Assembly (NCBI RefSeq): GCF_900110685.1 | Contig: NZ_FOES01000016.1 | Location: 1-53,048, forward strand | From: Piscibacillus halophilus | Lineage (GTDB): Bacteria > Bacillota > Bacilli > Bacillales > Alkalibacillaceae | Direction: 5' to 3' | Length of the DNA: 53,048 bases | The notes under the pieces: generated by a model | The model's input: only the letters and a program-made list of their open reading frames with translations | Databases searched by the model: none | What the model was told of the DNA's origin: nothing | Shown: one piece after another, positions 30,964 to 40,571 of the stretch | Layout: every line of letters starts with the position of its first letter | Numbering within the stretch: position 1 is the stretch's first letter | Program-made: the position numbers and the translations under genes

Positions 30964-32799
30964 ATTTGCCAAATTGTCTAATTGACTTTGATATAGGTTG
31001 GCATAATGTCCACCTTGTTTGATTAGTGATTGATGAGTACCTTTTTCAATGATTTGACCATGTTCTAACATAATAATTTGATCCGCACTTTGGATCGTAT
31101 TGAGACGATGGGCAATGACAAAGCTAGTGCGCCCTTTCATCAGACGTTGTAATGCCTCTTGAATTTTTACTTCAGTCACCGTATCAATACTACTCGTCGC
31201 TTCATCTAAAACAAGGATTTTTGGATCAGCAAGTAAGGCACGGGCAATTGTGAGAAGTTGCATTTGTCCTTGGCTAATCCCTGTGCCATTAGGATCGAGT
31301 ACTGTATCATACTGATCAGGAAATTTCATAATAAATGAGTGTGCATTTGCGTTCCTGGCGGCTTCAATAACTTCCTCATCGGTAGCATCAAGTCGTCCGT
31401 AACGAATATTTTCTTTGATCGTTCCTTCAAATAAAAATGCATCCTGTAAAACAAACGCCATATATTTTCTTAAACTAGACCGTTTGATATCTTTAATTTC
31501 TTTTCCATCTAATAAAATTTTTCCACGATCATAATTGTAAAAGCGTGAAATTAAGTTAATAATCGTTGTTTTACCAGCTCCGGTATGGCCGACAAATGCT
31601 ACGGTTTCTCCTGCATTCGCTTTAAATGATACGTCTTTTAACACGACTTCATCTTCATCATAAGAAAAAGTAACGTGTTGGAATTCCACATCTCCTTTTG
31701 GTTCGTCAATTTCTATTGCTTGGCCTTCATCTAATTCCTCGCTGTCTTCATCAATGATATCAAAGACACGTTCTGCACCAGCGATCGCAGATAATAGTTG
31801 ATTAAATTGGTTAGATAGTTCATTTAATGGTCTAGTAAACTGACGAGCAAGTTCTGTAAAAATGACGATGGTCCCTACAGTTGCCATATTATTTAAAACT
31901 AAAACCCCGCCGATAAACGCAATGATTGCAAAGCTGAATGAATTTAACATGTTCATAAGTTTTGGAATAAACCCTGAGATCGCAGCTGCCCAAAAACTTG
32001 CCATCATTACTTGATCGTTTTTTTCTTCGAAGGTATGTTTAACTCGATCTTCTTGAGAGAAGGTTTTAACGATTTTTTGTCCAGATACCGTTTCTTCTAC
32101 GTATCCGTTTAGGTCGCCAAGTCGTTTTTGTTGGATTTTAAAAAGAGGACCTGTACGTTTCGTAATCCATTTCATTCCGAATACCATCATTGGAATAATC
32201 GAAAGAGTTACAAGGGCTAATATAGGACTTAAATACATCATAACTGCCACAGTCCCAATTAATGTTAGGACACTTGAAAAGATTTGAATAACAGAAGAGT
32301 TAAGAGTGTTACTAACGTTATCGACGTCATTTGTCACACGACTCATAATTTCTCCGAATTGTCGTTTATCAAAAAATGCAATTGGAAGTAAGTGTAGTTG
32401 ATTAAATAACTGTTTCCTTAAGTCATAAACCGTATGTTGAGCAATTCCAATCATGAAAAATTGCTGCAAGAACATAGATAGAGAATAAAAGATGTAAATG
32501 ACTAATAAAGCAAGCATCACTTGGCCTAGTCCAGCAAATTCTCGTTCGACTATATAATCATCCACTGCCATCCCAATCATATACGGTCCGAGGATGGCAA
32601 GAGCAGAGGAGATAACGACCATTAGAAACACGAACAATAGCATCCATTTTTCAGCCATCATCATGTTCCAAATGCGTTTTAACGTGCCTTTCCAATCGCG
32701 GACTTTAGGCTTTGCTCTTGGATCATTAACACGATCAGCTTCACTTAGATCAACTTTGTCGTACGTAAATGGCTCTGTTAGCAGTCGTTTAATACTCAT
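30961..32799 (-). CDS. Heterodimeric ABC exporter subunit B (consensus Walker B, altered signature)
   Basis: 612 residues: cytoplasmic N-terminal extension (about 1-50), six-helix exporter domain (about 55-350) and NBD. Walker A VGHTGAGKTTIINL (near 406), signature ISQGQMQLLTIARAL (near 508) with SQGQ instead of SGGQ, Walker B ILVLDEATSSIDTVTE (near 531) with the catalytic Glu. The partner upstream has the reverse pattern, as in BmrC/BmrD or YfiB/YfiC pairs, so together they give one working and one degenerate ATP site. Drug or lipid export is likely. ATG 32799 has AAAGGAGG; it overlaps the partner's 3' end by 11 bases. Confidence 0.93.
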   Translation of the reverse strand: MSIKRLLTEPFTYDKVDLSEADRVNDPRAKPKVRDWKGTLKRIWNMMMAEKWMLLFVFLMVVISSALAILGPYMIGMAVDDYIVEREFAGLGQVMLALLVIYIFYSLSMFLQQFFMIGIAQHTVYDLRKQLFNQLHLLPIAFFDKRQFGEIMSRVTNDVDNVSNTLNSSVIQIFSSVLTLIGTVAVMMYLSPILALVTLSIIPMMVFGMKWITKRTGPLFKIQQKRLGDLNGYVEETVSGQKIVKTFSQEDRVKHTFEEKNDQVMMASFWAAAISGFIPKLMNMLNSFSFAIIAFIGGVLVLNNMATVGTIVIFTELARQFTRPLNELSNQFNQLLSAIAGAERVFDIIDEDSEELDEGQAIEIDEPKGDVEFQHVTFSYDEDEVVLKDVSFKANAGETVAFVGHTGAGKTTIINLISRFYNYDRGKILLDGKEIKDIKRSSLRKYMAFVLQDAFLFEGTIKENIRYGRLDATDEEVIEAARNANAHSFIMKFPDQYDTVLDPNGTGISQGQMQLLTIARALLADPKILVLDEATSSIDTVTEVKIQEALQRLMKGRTSFVIAHRLNTIQSADQIIMLEHGQIIEKGTHQSLIKQGGHYANLYQSQLDNLAN

Positions 32800-34519
32800 G
32801 CACACCCTCCTTTCCGAACTGTGATTCGACAATTTTTCGATAAAGATTAGAGGACTTCAATAATTGCTCATGACGACCTACATCAAGCAATTTACCATCA
32901 TCCATCAAGAAAATTCGGTCGGCATTCATCGCTGTGGTAACCTTTTGCGTGACAATTAAGGTCGTACATTCATAGCCTTGAATGGCTTCTAGTAAGCGTG
33001 ATTCTGTTTTTAAATCAAGTGCGCTCGTACTGTCGTCAAGCATTAAAATATTTGGCTTTCTAATTAAAGCACGTGCAATGGAAACGCGCTGTTTTTGACC
33101 ACCGGATAAGTTAACTCCTTTCTGACCTATTTTGGTATCATAGCCATTAGGCAATTCCTTAATAGTCTCATGGATTTGAGCATCTTTAGCCGCTTGGATG
33201 ATGTCATCTTCAGTAGCATTATTTTTACCCCAACGAATATTTTCACGAATCGAACCAGTAAAAAGTAGTGGGGCTTGGGGAACATAACCGATGGCTCGAC
33301 GTAAATGGTTCAGCTTGAAATCACGAACATCATGACCGTCTAGGTAAACAGATCCTTTTGTCACATCATATAATCGCGGGATTAACTGGAAGAGAGAAGT
33401 TTTCCCAGAACCAGTTGCTCCAATAATCGCAATGTGTTCTTTTGGTTTAATCATAAACGATAAATCCGACAACACGTCTTCTTTTAGATTAGGGTAACGG
33501 AATGACACATTGGAAAACTCAATTGCTCCGTCCTTTACACGATATTGGTCATTCGCATCTTCAGACTCTAACAAATCAATCTCAGCATCTAATACATTCC
33601 CAATACGGTCTGCTGAGGCCTTCATGCGAGCAATCGCCATCGTTAAGAATCCGAACATCGAAATCGCCATCGAAACTCGAAGTGCATAGTTAACAATTGC
33701 CACAACATCACCGACTTGTGCATTGTTGTTTCCAACTTCAATGTTTCCATACCATAATATAAAAAGTAAGCTCATATTCATGACAAGCAGTAAAACAGGC
33801 ATGGACGTTTCAATGAGTCGTAATGAAGTTTTCGTATAGTTCATTAATTCTGTATTCGCACCTATAAAGCGGTTCGTTTCATGTTTTTTGCGTAAGAATG
33901 CTTTAATGAGCCGAATCCCAGATAAGTTTTCTTGCATGACACGATTCACGTTATCTAAACGCTCTTGTACTTTACCGAATAATTTTCCGGCTTTACGAAC
34001 GATTAACAGTAAAAAGCCGATTAATAGTGGGACGGTTACGAGGAAAATTAATGCGATTCTCCAATTGACGATAAAGGCCATCATCACCCCACCGAGTACT
34101 AACAATGGGGCACGAAGCATAATCCGGAGCCCCATGAAGATCCCGTTTTGAATCATTCGAATATCGTTGGTAAAACGAGTGATTAATGATGAGGTTGGGT
34201 ATTCGTTTAAATTTTTAAAGGAAAATGCTTGGACTTTCTCAAATAATTTTTGACGGACATCATATCCAAATTTAAATGTCACGTGTGCTGAATAAAATGA
34301 GTTAATAATACCTGCTGCAAATGATAAAAGAGCCAACCCAATCATGATGGATCCCCAATAAATAATGGTGTTTAAATTTTGAGTTTGAATTCCTTCATCA
34401 ATCATTCTTCCTAAGAAAATGGGAAGGAGTAGTTCAACTGTTAACTCTATTAACATTAACGACCAAGCAATGATCATATGTAAATAGTACGGTTTTAAGT
34501 ATCGAGCGACGTATTTCAT
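32789..34519 (-). CDS. Heterodimeric ABC exporter subunit A (degenerate Walker B)
   Basis: 576 residues: exporter transmembrane domain with six helices, then an NBD. Walker A IGATGSGKTSLFQL (near 368), signature [15 protein letters not shown] (near 471, canonical) and Walker B NILMLDDSTSALDLKTE (near 493), where the catalytic Glu is Asp. That is the non-hydrolysing site of a heterodimeric exporter. TGGAGG precedes ATG 34519, which is preferred to an in-frame ATG nine codons upstream. First gene of the pair. The substrate is unknown; relatives export drugs. Confidence 0.93.
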   Translation of the reverse strand: MKYVARYLKPYYLHMIIAWSLMLIELTVELLLPIFLGRMIDEGIQTQNLNTIIYWGSIMIGLALLSFAAGIINSFYSAHVTFKFGYDVRQKLFEKVQAFSFKNLNEYPTSSLITRFTNDIRMIQNGIFMGLRIMLRAPLLVLGGVMMAFIVNWRIALIFLVTVPLLIGFLLLIVRKAGKLFGKVQERLDNVNRVMQENLSGIRLIKAFLRKKHETNRFIGANTELMNYTKTSLRLIETSMPVLLLVMNMSLLFILWYGNIEVGNNNAQVGDVVAIVNYALRVSMAISMFGFLTMAIARMKASADRIGNVLDAEIDLLESEDANDQYRVKDGAIEFSNVSFRYPNLKEDVLSDLSFMIKPKEHIAIIGATGSGKTSLFQLIPRLYDVTKGSVYLDGHDVRDFKLNHLRRAIGYVPQAPLLFTGSIRENIRWGKNNATEDDIIQAAKDAQIHETIKELPNGYDTKIGQKGVNLSGGQKQRVSIARALIRKPNILMLDDSTSALDLKTESRLLEAIQGYECTTLIVTQKVTTAMNADRIFLMDDGKLLDVGRHEQLLKSSNLYRKIVESQFGKEGVHEY

Positions 34520-34671
34520 GATGAATCCTCCATATAATAATTCCATTAGTATTCCTTATTTTATCGAAAAGTCTAAAAAATAAATAGTACGGTGCTCGAA
34601 CTTTATTTTAGAAATTTAAGAATTCCTATCATGAACCAAATTTAAGTAAGGTATATTTTGGCATATAAAAT

Positions 34672-34715
34672 GGGCTGAACCCAATGAGTCATTTTCACGA
34701 CTTTTGGGACAGCCC
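34672..34715 (-). terminator. Terminator after namZ, member of a dispersed repeat
   Basis: On the minus strand GGGCTGTCCCAAAAGTC pairs with GACTCATTGGGTTCAGCCC with small mismatches, followed by ATTTTAT. It is near-identical in its first arm to the terminator at 3164-3213. Confidence 0.8.
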
Positions 34716-34744
34716 TTTATAACAAGAGTCAACCTAAGGTTAAA

Positions 34745-36010
34745 TTAATATAGTAAGTAATTTTCGCGAATTTCCTTGAATTCATTTAGTTCATCCTGCC
34801 ATTCATCTTGAATATCTCCAACAGATTCACCGTTTTCGATCGCTTCACGAACCCAGCCATTACCGATTAAGTTGTCAAAGAAGGAAATACCTGCACTGTT
34901 TTCAGCACGGAATTCAAAGTCCTCAGGGTATAGGTCATGAATGGCTTTGACGATGTGTAAACCTGTCGTAACAGGGTTATATGATTGTTGGTGTGTCACA
35001 TGGATTTCAATTCCGTGTGAGAGATCACCTGCATGCTTAGAAAAAGTAGGTGTAAAGGATGCAGCACGGAATGTCACACCTGGTAAATTTTGATTGTTTA
35101 AGTGTGTCGCTAATTCTGCAGAATTAATAAATGGTGCGCCAATTAGCTCAAATGGCTTAGTTGTACCCCGACCCTCAGATACATTCGTTCCTTCAATTAA
35201 GGCTGCTCCTGGATAAACGAGAGCTGTATTTAAAGTCGGCATATTTGGTGACGGTAATACGAATTCTAGATTTGTATCTTCGTAATACATATTGCGCTTC
35301 CAGCCGTTCATTTCAACAACGGTTAAGTCAGCACCAATCTCAAATTCTTCATTAAATAAGTTTGCTAGCTCACCAACCGTCATACCGTGACGAAGTGGGA
35401 TTTCATAGTTTCCGACAAATGATTTGTATTCTTCTTCTAAGACTGGCCCTTGAACTTTTGTTCCACTAATTGGATTAGGACGGTCCAAAACGACAAACTC
35501 GATGTCGTTTTCCTCAGCTGCTTCCATAGCATAGGCCATTGTGTAAATGTAGGTGTAGAAGCGTGTTCCGACATCCTGTATATCAAACAACAGGACATCT
35601 ATATCCTCTAGCATTTCTGGGGTCGGCTTACGTGTTTGACCGTATAAGCTATATACAGGAAGTCCAGTTATTTCATCGATATAAAATTCAACGTATTCAC
35701 CTGCTTGCGCATCTCCACGTACACCATGCTCCGGTCCATATAAAGCCGTTAAGTTAACATCTGGATCGTTGTGCAACGTATCTACAATGCTATTAAGCTC
35801 TTTGTCAACGCCGGTTGGATTCGTGATTAAGCCAACATTTTTCCCATCTATTAATTCTTTTTGTTCATTTAACAGAACCTCAACACCAAGCTCTAAACTT
35901 TTATGTTTTCCTTTTGCCTTACCGTTTCCATTACTGTTGTCTGCCATAACGACAGAAATTGAAGTAAAAACAAGAGCAAGTGCGATTAAGGATATGAGCC
36001 ATTTTTTCAT
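34745..36010 (-). CDS. namZ: Exo-beta-N-acetylmuramidase NamZ (DUF1343)
   Basis: 421 residues. Signal peptide MKKWLISLIALALVFTSISVVMA, then the DUF1343 domain: GKNVGLITNPTGVDKELNSIVDTL, LTALYGPEHGVRGDAQAGEYV, YSLYGQTRKPTPEMLEDIDVLLFDIQDVGTRFYTYIYTM (in parts), VLDRPNPISGTKVQGP and SEGRGTTKPFELIGAP. B. subtilis NamZ (YbbC) releases MurNAc from the non-reducing end of peptidoglycan fragments. It is the last gene after nagZ and amiE, the same order as B. subtilis ybbE-ybbD-ybbC. It is likely secreted and acts on wall fragments outside the cell. Confidence 0.93.
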   Translation of the reverse strand: MKKWLISLIALALVFTSISVVMADNSNGNGKAKGKHKSLELGVEVLLNEQKELIDGKNVGLITNPTGVDKELNSIVDTLHNDPDVNLTALYGPEHGVRGDAQAGEYVEFYIDEITGLPVYSLYGQTRKPTPEMLEDIDVLLFDIQDVGTRFYTYIYTMAYAMEAAEENDIEFVVLDRPNPISGTKVQGPVLEEEYKSFVGNYEIPLRHGMTVGELANLFNEEFEIGADLTVVEMNGWKRNMYYEDTNLEFVLPSPNMPTLNTALVYPGAALIEGTNVSEGRGTTKPFELIGAPFINSAELATHLNNQNLPGVTFRAASFTPTFSKHAGDLSHGIEIHVTHQQSYNPVTTGLHIVKAIHDLYPEDFEFRAENSAGISFFDNLIGNGWVREAIENGESVGDIQDEWQDELNEFKEIRENYLLY

Positions 36011-36112
36011 TATAAATTCCTCCTCATCCTTTTTGTATAAAGACCTCTTTCCTGCATGAATTGTATCTCTCTGAATTCACTTTCGATGTTTGATTAATGA
36101 CATGGTGATTCG

Positions 36113-38215
36113 TTAATAACTTAAGCCATAGTCGTACTCAAATAACACATCTCCGTCATTATTTGGGATTGTGACTGGTAATAACCCCGAAGGATTATTT
36201 TCTCCGAAAATGGTATCAGCTGTCGCTTTAAAACTTGCCTCCCTGAATCCGTATTGAGCAATATAGGCATCAATATCTGGGTATGCACTGATGTCATATG
36301 GGTTTCTAATGCCGACACCAATGACAGGACTTTCTGTTTCCTCTATAATCGTGTTAATTAACTGCATTTGAGGATTATCTGGTGATCGCCCCGAAACATT
36401 ATATGTGTATGAACCAGCAACGACTGCGTCTGCATTTCTTATCTGTTCAAGTTGTTCGTCGGTTAAATCACCTGATGTTTGGATAACGGTTGTTTGATCA
36501 TGATGTTGTTTTATTGCATCTCCTAGGCTAGAAATATATGTGTTACCGATTACAACAATGTTATCAGTTTGATTCGATACGAGTGGTAAGACGTCATCAT
36601 TTTTTACTAATGTAATCGATTCTGCTGCAGCTTCTGCTTCAATAGCTTTATGTTCGTCAGATCCGACCACCTCAAGAGCATTATCGATTTTGTCCTCGAT
36701 TGATTCTGGATTCTCCTGTTTAATAATACCGCGTTGAAGCTTAAGGGTTAAAATGCGTTTAACTGAGGCGTCGATGCGACTTTCAGAAATCTCACCTTTT
36801 TCAATCGCTGTTAATAACCCCTCTCTTACTTCTTCTAAGCCAACCGGCATTAGTACAATATCCGAGCCTGCTTGTACGGCACGAATTACAGCGTCAACAG
36901 GTCCAAAGTGATCCGTAATGGCATTCATGTTTAAGGCATCAGTGGTAATGACACCATCAAAGCCCATTTCTTCACGCATGAGCTCAGTTAGGACTTTGTG
37001 TGAAAGAGTTGCAGGCAATGCAATTTCTTCACCTGTTTTTTTAGATATGACTTTAGTGTCGTCGATTTTTGGAAAGGTGACATGAGCTGTCATAATCATA
37101 TCTAATCCGGAATCCATCGCTTGTTGAAATGGGTAAAGCTCAATTGCTTCTAGTCGCTCTTTATCATGTGGCACTTCTGGTAACCCTAAATGCGAGTCAA
37201 CGTCTGTGTCCCCATGTCCTGGGAAGTGTTTAGCTGTAGCTGCAACACCCGCAGATTGCAACCCTTTAGTGTAGCTAATACCCATGTCGGCCACTAAGTC
37301 TGGATCTTCGCCGAATGATCGAACACCAATTACCGGGTTGTCCGGATTATTATTCACATCCATAACAGGGGCAAAATTAGTGTTGATGCCTAGAGAATTT
37401 AATTCTTCTCCAATGGCTTGTCCAACACGATATGATATGTCTTGTGAACGTGTTGCACCTAAAGCCATATTACCAGGCATATCAGTTCCAGATTGTAAAC
37501 GTGTGACAATTCCACCTTCTTGGTCAATCGTCATCAATAACCCAAATTTTTCAGCCGCATCTTGATAATCTGAGACTAATTGAGTCGTTTGTTCAGTGGT
37601 GACAACATTTTCTCTAAATAAAATAATGCCTCCTAAATGATAATCTTTGACGAGCTGTTCAATCTCAGGGAGCATTTCGGTCACGTCCTCACCGTTCCAT
37701 GTACGGAAATCTGGCATCAGCATTTGACCTACTTTTTCTTCGATCGTTAAAGCTGAAACGGCATGTTCAAGGACATTATAACGCTCGCCTTTTTCTTTAA
37801 TGATTTTGACTTTAGAATTTGGTTTGCCTTTACCTTTATCATTCGGGTCAACTTTATAATCAATTGCTATTCGATCTTCGAATTGACCATCCGTCACGCT
37901 AATAAAGGTTCGGCCATTTTGTCCAGTTAATGAAACTTGACCTTGATCATCGACTGTTGCGACATTTTCGTTAGAAGAGGACCATTCTAGATCTAAAGAA
38001 GCTAGGGTAAAATGACCTTCTTCAAAAATGTTGAGTGCATCGAGCTTTAGATGATCAGTATCTGGATCAATGTCAGGTACATTTTGTAGGATGATTAAAT
38101 CCTTAGCTGTTTCCTCTGAGGCTGTGACTCTTGGTTGGCTTGTCGTCAAGAATAATTGAGAAATGACTAACATTAAAGTTAGGAGAAGCATAAAAACTCT
38201 TTTAGGTTTAATCAT
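36113..38215 (-). CDS. nagZ: Beta-N-acetylglucosaminidase, glycoside hydrolase family 3
   Basis: 700 residues. Signal peptide about 1-30, a bacterial Ig-like segment (LDLEWSSSNENVATVDDQGQVSL, about 75-110), the GH3 barrel with the Asp-His motif KHFPGHGDTDVDSHLGLPEV (near 330-350) and nucleophile segment GFDGVITTDALNMNAI, then a GH3 C-terminal domain. KHFPGHGDT is the mark of NagZ-type enzymes. It removes GlcNAc from muropeptides, working with the amidase and muramidase encoded on either side. The added Ig-like domain distinguishes it from the 642-residue B. subtilis enzyme. Same-strand neighbours with short gaps suggest one operon. Confidence 0.94.
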   Translation of the reverse strand: MIKPKRVFMLLLTLMLVISQLFLTTSQPRVTASEETAKDLIILQNVPDIDPDTDHLKLDALNIFEEGHFTLASLDLEWSSSNENVATVDDQGQVSLTGQNGRTFISVTDGQFEDRIAIDYKVDPNDKGKGKPNSKVKIIKEKGERYNVLEHAVSALTIEEKVGQMLMPDFRTWNGEDVTEMLPEIEQLVKDYHLGGIILFRENVVTTEQTTQLVSDYQDAAEKFGLLMTIDQEGGIVTRLQSGTDMPGNMALGATRSQDISYRVGQAIGEELNSLGINTNFAPVMDVNNNPDNPVIGVRSFGEDPDLVADMGISYTKGLQSAGVAATAKHFPGHGDTDVDSHLGLPEVPHDKERLEAIELYPFQQAMDSGLDMIMTAHVTFPKIDDTKVISKKTGEEIALPATLSHKVLTELMREEMGFDGVITTDALNMNAITDHFGPVDAVIRAVQAGSDIVLMPVGLEEVREGLLTAIEKGEISESRIDASVKRILTLKLQRGIIKQENPESIEDKIDNALEVVGSDEHKAIEAEAAAESITLVKNDDVLPLVSNQTDNIVVIGNTYISSLGDAIKQHHDQTTVIQTSGDLTDEQLEQIRNADAVVAGSYTYNVSGRSPDNPQMQLINTIIEETESPVIGVGIRNPYDISAYPDIDAYIAQYGFREASFKATADTIFGENNPSGLLPVTIPNNDGDVLFEYDYGLSY

Positions 38216-38240
38216 TCAAGCACCACCTTATTTAATAGAA

Positions 38241-39956
38241 TTAATATTCCCTTTCAATCCATCCATCTCCAGCTAGGTCTGGCTCAATCATGTCTCCATT
38301 TGGATATTCAATTTTAACGTTGTTAATGTACCAACCGCGACTGTTAACAGAACCGTCAGTTTGATAACGGAAGCGAATGTACTTAGTATTTGCAGGGATT
38401 TCAACGGTGTTATGTTCCCAATTAACATTGCGATCAGTAAATGATTTAAGTTGATTCCATTCTTCACCATCTACTGATACTTCAATGTAGCCATAATCAT
38501 AATTAGACTCGATACGATACCAAGTTTCAAAAGATAGAAGAGAATCTTCAGCAATATCAACTTCTGCTGTTAAGTTGTGCTCAATGTTGTCGCCATATCC
38601 TGAGAACCATGCTTCGCCATCATTAGGTATGGAGACGGGTATCGAATCCGCAACTTGTCTTGCTAAGTCTCTTCTAGCAAAATTGGTTGAAACGGTTTCT
38701 CGAGTTGGGTGAACACGGTTTGTAAGTAAGATCGCAATGGTGTCATTATTTTGATTAATGACAATCGAAGTGCCAGTATAACCTGTATGCCCCAAAGTAT
38801 TGCCCTCTGTTAGAGCATCCATGTACCAGGCTTGTCCTAATTCCCACCCGAGACCGTGATCATTCCCTGGGAATTGCGGGATTTGATTTTCTGCTAAAAG
38901 CTTTACCGTCTCTTCTTGTAGGATTTGTTTGCCGCCATATCGTCCATCGTTTACGAACATATGAGCAAGTTTAGCAAGGTCAGAAGCTGTTGAGAAAACA
39001 CCCGCATGACCTGCTACACCATCAAGTGACCAGGCATTTTCATCATGTACTTCGCCCCAAACTAACCCACGGTCAATATAAGGCTGATATTCAGTGGCAG
39101 CAATTCGATGCTTTAGCGACTTAGGCGGATTGTACATCGTATCTTCCATTTTTAGAGGATCGGTTATATGTTTTTTGACAAACTCATCAAGTCTTTGTCC
39201 TGATAAGCGTTCAATTAAAACGCCAAGGGTGATCATATTTAAATCACTATACGTATAGGATTCTCCAGGATCATTGTCCAATGGATATTCCAAAACGATT
39301 TGTAAACGCTCTTCTCGGTTATCCCCCTGAGTATACAATGGAATCCAAGCTGGAAAACCTGCAGTATGCGTCATTAATTGACGAATGGTGACATCCTCTT
39401 TGTCATTTTCAGCAAACTCAGGAAGATAGTTAGCGACTGGATCATCGAGTTCAAAATATCCTTCTTCATACAATTTCATTGCTGCAGTTGTCGTGAAAAT
39501 TTTACTAATGGAAGCTAGGTCAAATATGGTGTTCTCTTGCATGTCAATCGGGTTTTCTGCTTCAGTGAACTCATCATCCGTATACTGATAAGCATAACCG
39601 TAAGCATCATGTTTCACGATATGACCTCTTCTAGCGATAAATGCGACTGCACCAGGCATAACTTGATTCTCAATCATCTCTTCCATAATAGGGTCAATAC
39701 CATCAAGTGGTTGTTCTACCATTCCAGCTCCAGTCGGGGATCCTGGATGTAAGACAGGAGATGTCGGTCCCGGTTCGTCCCAAGAGAAAGTAGAATGGGC
39801 TTTAAAATAGGTATTCTTATGTTTTTTTTCTTCGATGGTAGGAGAAGGTCCGTCGTTATGTTCCGCTGATGAATTATATGATGCTGGCATGAGCAGAGTT
39901 GTTGTACTGAGAAGTGTCACAAGAGCAATTGAAACGGTTTTATGACGCTTAATCAT
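38241..39956 (-). CDS. amiE: Secreted serine beta-lactamase-fold amidase (AmiE/YbbE-like) with extra C-terminal domain
   Basis: 571 residues. Signal peptide about 1-32, then a class C beta-lactamase/PBP4-type fold with SxxK in LASISKIFTTTAAM (Ser near 150), YxN in YTYSDLNMITLG (near 235) and HTG in LGHTGYTGTSIV (near 390). B. subtilis YbbE is a MurNAc-L-alanine amidase encoded in the same order with nagZ and namZ. This protein is about 130 residues longer; the extra C-terminal part (SFETWYRIESNYDYGYIEVSVDGEEWNQL, then RFRYQTDGSVNSRGWYINNVKIEY, in parts) looks like a jelly-roll binding domain as in immune-inhibitor-A-type proteases. First gene of the operon. Confidence 0.85.
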   Translation of the reverse strand: MIKRHKTVSIALVTLLSTTTLLMPASYNSSAEHNDGPSPTIEEKKHKNTYFKAHSTFSWDEPGPTSPVLHPGSPTGAGMVEQPLDGIDPIMEEMIENQVMPGAVAFIARRGHIVKHDAYGYAYQYTDDEFTEAENPIDMQENTIFDLASISKIFTTTAAMKLYEEGYFELDDPVANYLPEFAENDKEDVTIRQLMTHTAGFPAWIPLYTQGDNREERLQIVLEYPLDNDPGESYTYSDLNMITLGVLIERLSGQRLDEFVKKHITDPLKMEDTMYNPPKSLKHRIAATEYQPYIDRGLVWGEVHDENAWSLDGVAGHAGVFSTASDLAKLAHMFVNDGRYGGKQILQEETVKLLAENQIPQFPGNDHGLGWELGQAWYMDALTEGNTLGHTGYTGTSIVINQNNDTIAILLTNRVHPTRETVSTNFARRDLARQVADSIPVSIPNDGEAWFSGYGDNIEHNLTAEVDIAEDSLLSFETWYRIESNYDYGYIEVSVDGEEWNQLKSFTDRNVNWEHNTVEIPANTKYIRFRYQTDGSVNSRGWYINNVKIEYPNGDMIEPDLAGDGWIEREY

Positions 39957-40571
39957 TTAATACCTCCCAATTTTATTATTTTTTAGCGTGCTCATGATGA
40001 AACTCTTTGTAAATGGGGTTTTAGAGATGAGGGTTAAAGTTGATTAGTGAAGCGCTTACAAATTAGGATAAAAAAATATTTCACAACCTTTGTTAAATAA
40101 GTGAAATATAAATTCAGAATTAATTTAACATTCAAATAATTTGTTGTCAAATGTGATAAAGTTGCGGTTTTTATAGTCGTTTGTCCTATGTATATGTCAG
40201 TTTTTTGATAGTTCACTCGAATGTATAGGACAAAATATATATAAATGTTTACGTGTACTGTGATGGAATGATTCATTTTAGAAAAAATAGGTCAAAAGTG
40301 ATAATTTGATGCAAGGTTCTTAGAATCAACTGTACATCATATCAAGAGTCCCTTTGGACATAAAATAATGACCTCGATTTCAATATCGAGGTCATTTTAT
40401 AGTTGGATAGCTTTTTGATACTACCTGTTTTTAAGGCAGCGTCATCTGATGATTGGCATAGCTATAGGAAGAGAATGAATTTTTTATGGAAAAGTCATAC
40501 AACGAATGTATCCTTAATTGAGTGTCATTCGATGTATGAAATATTATCCTTTAAATGGGGAGGGTGGTTAC
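39957..40571. other. 615-base region without a gene upstream of amiE
   Basis: No convincing gene. It contains a cre-like TGTAAGCGCTTCA (minus strand, 40050-40062, one base short of the symmetrical cre), a 10-base inverted repeat TTTGTCCTAT (40180-40189)/ATAGGACAAA (40225-40234) and a perfect hairpin at 40362-40399. The open frame at 40403-40630 lacks a ribosome binding site and runs over the end of the next gene, so it is left out. Confidence 0.6.
40362..40399 (-). terminator. Terminator downstream of the anti-sigma gene
   Basis: AATGACCTCGAT (40367-40378) pairs perfectly with ATCGAGGTCATT (40384-40395); both sides are A/T-rich. It lies 170 bases after the stop of the minus-strand gene at 40572. 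Confidence 0.75.
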
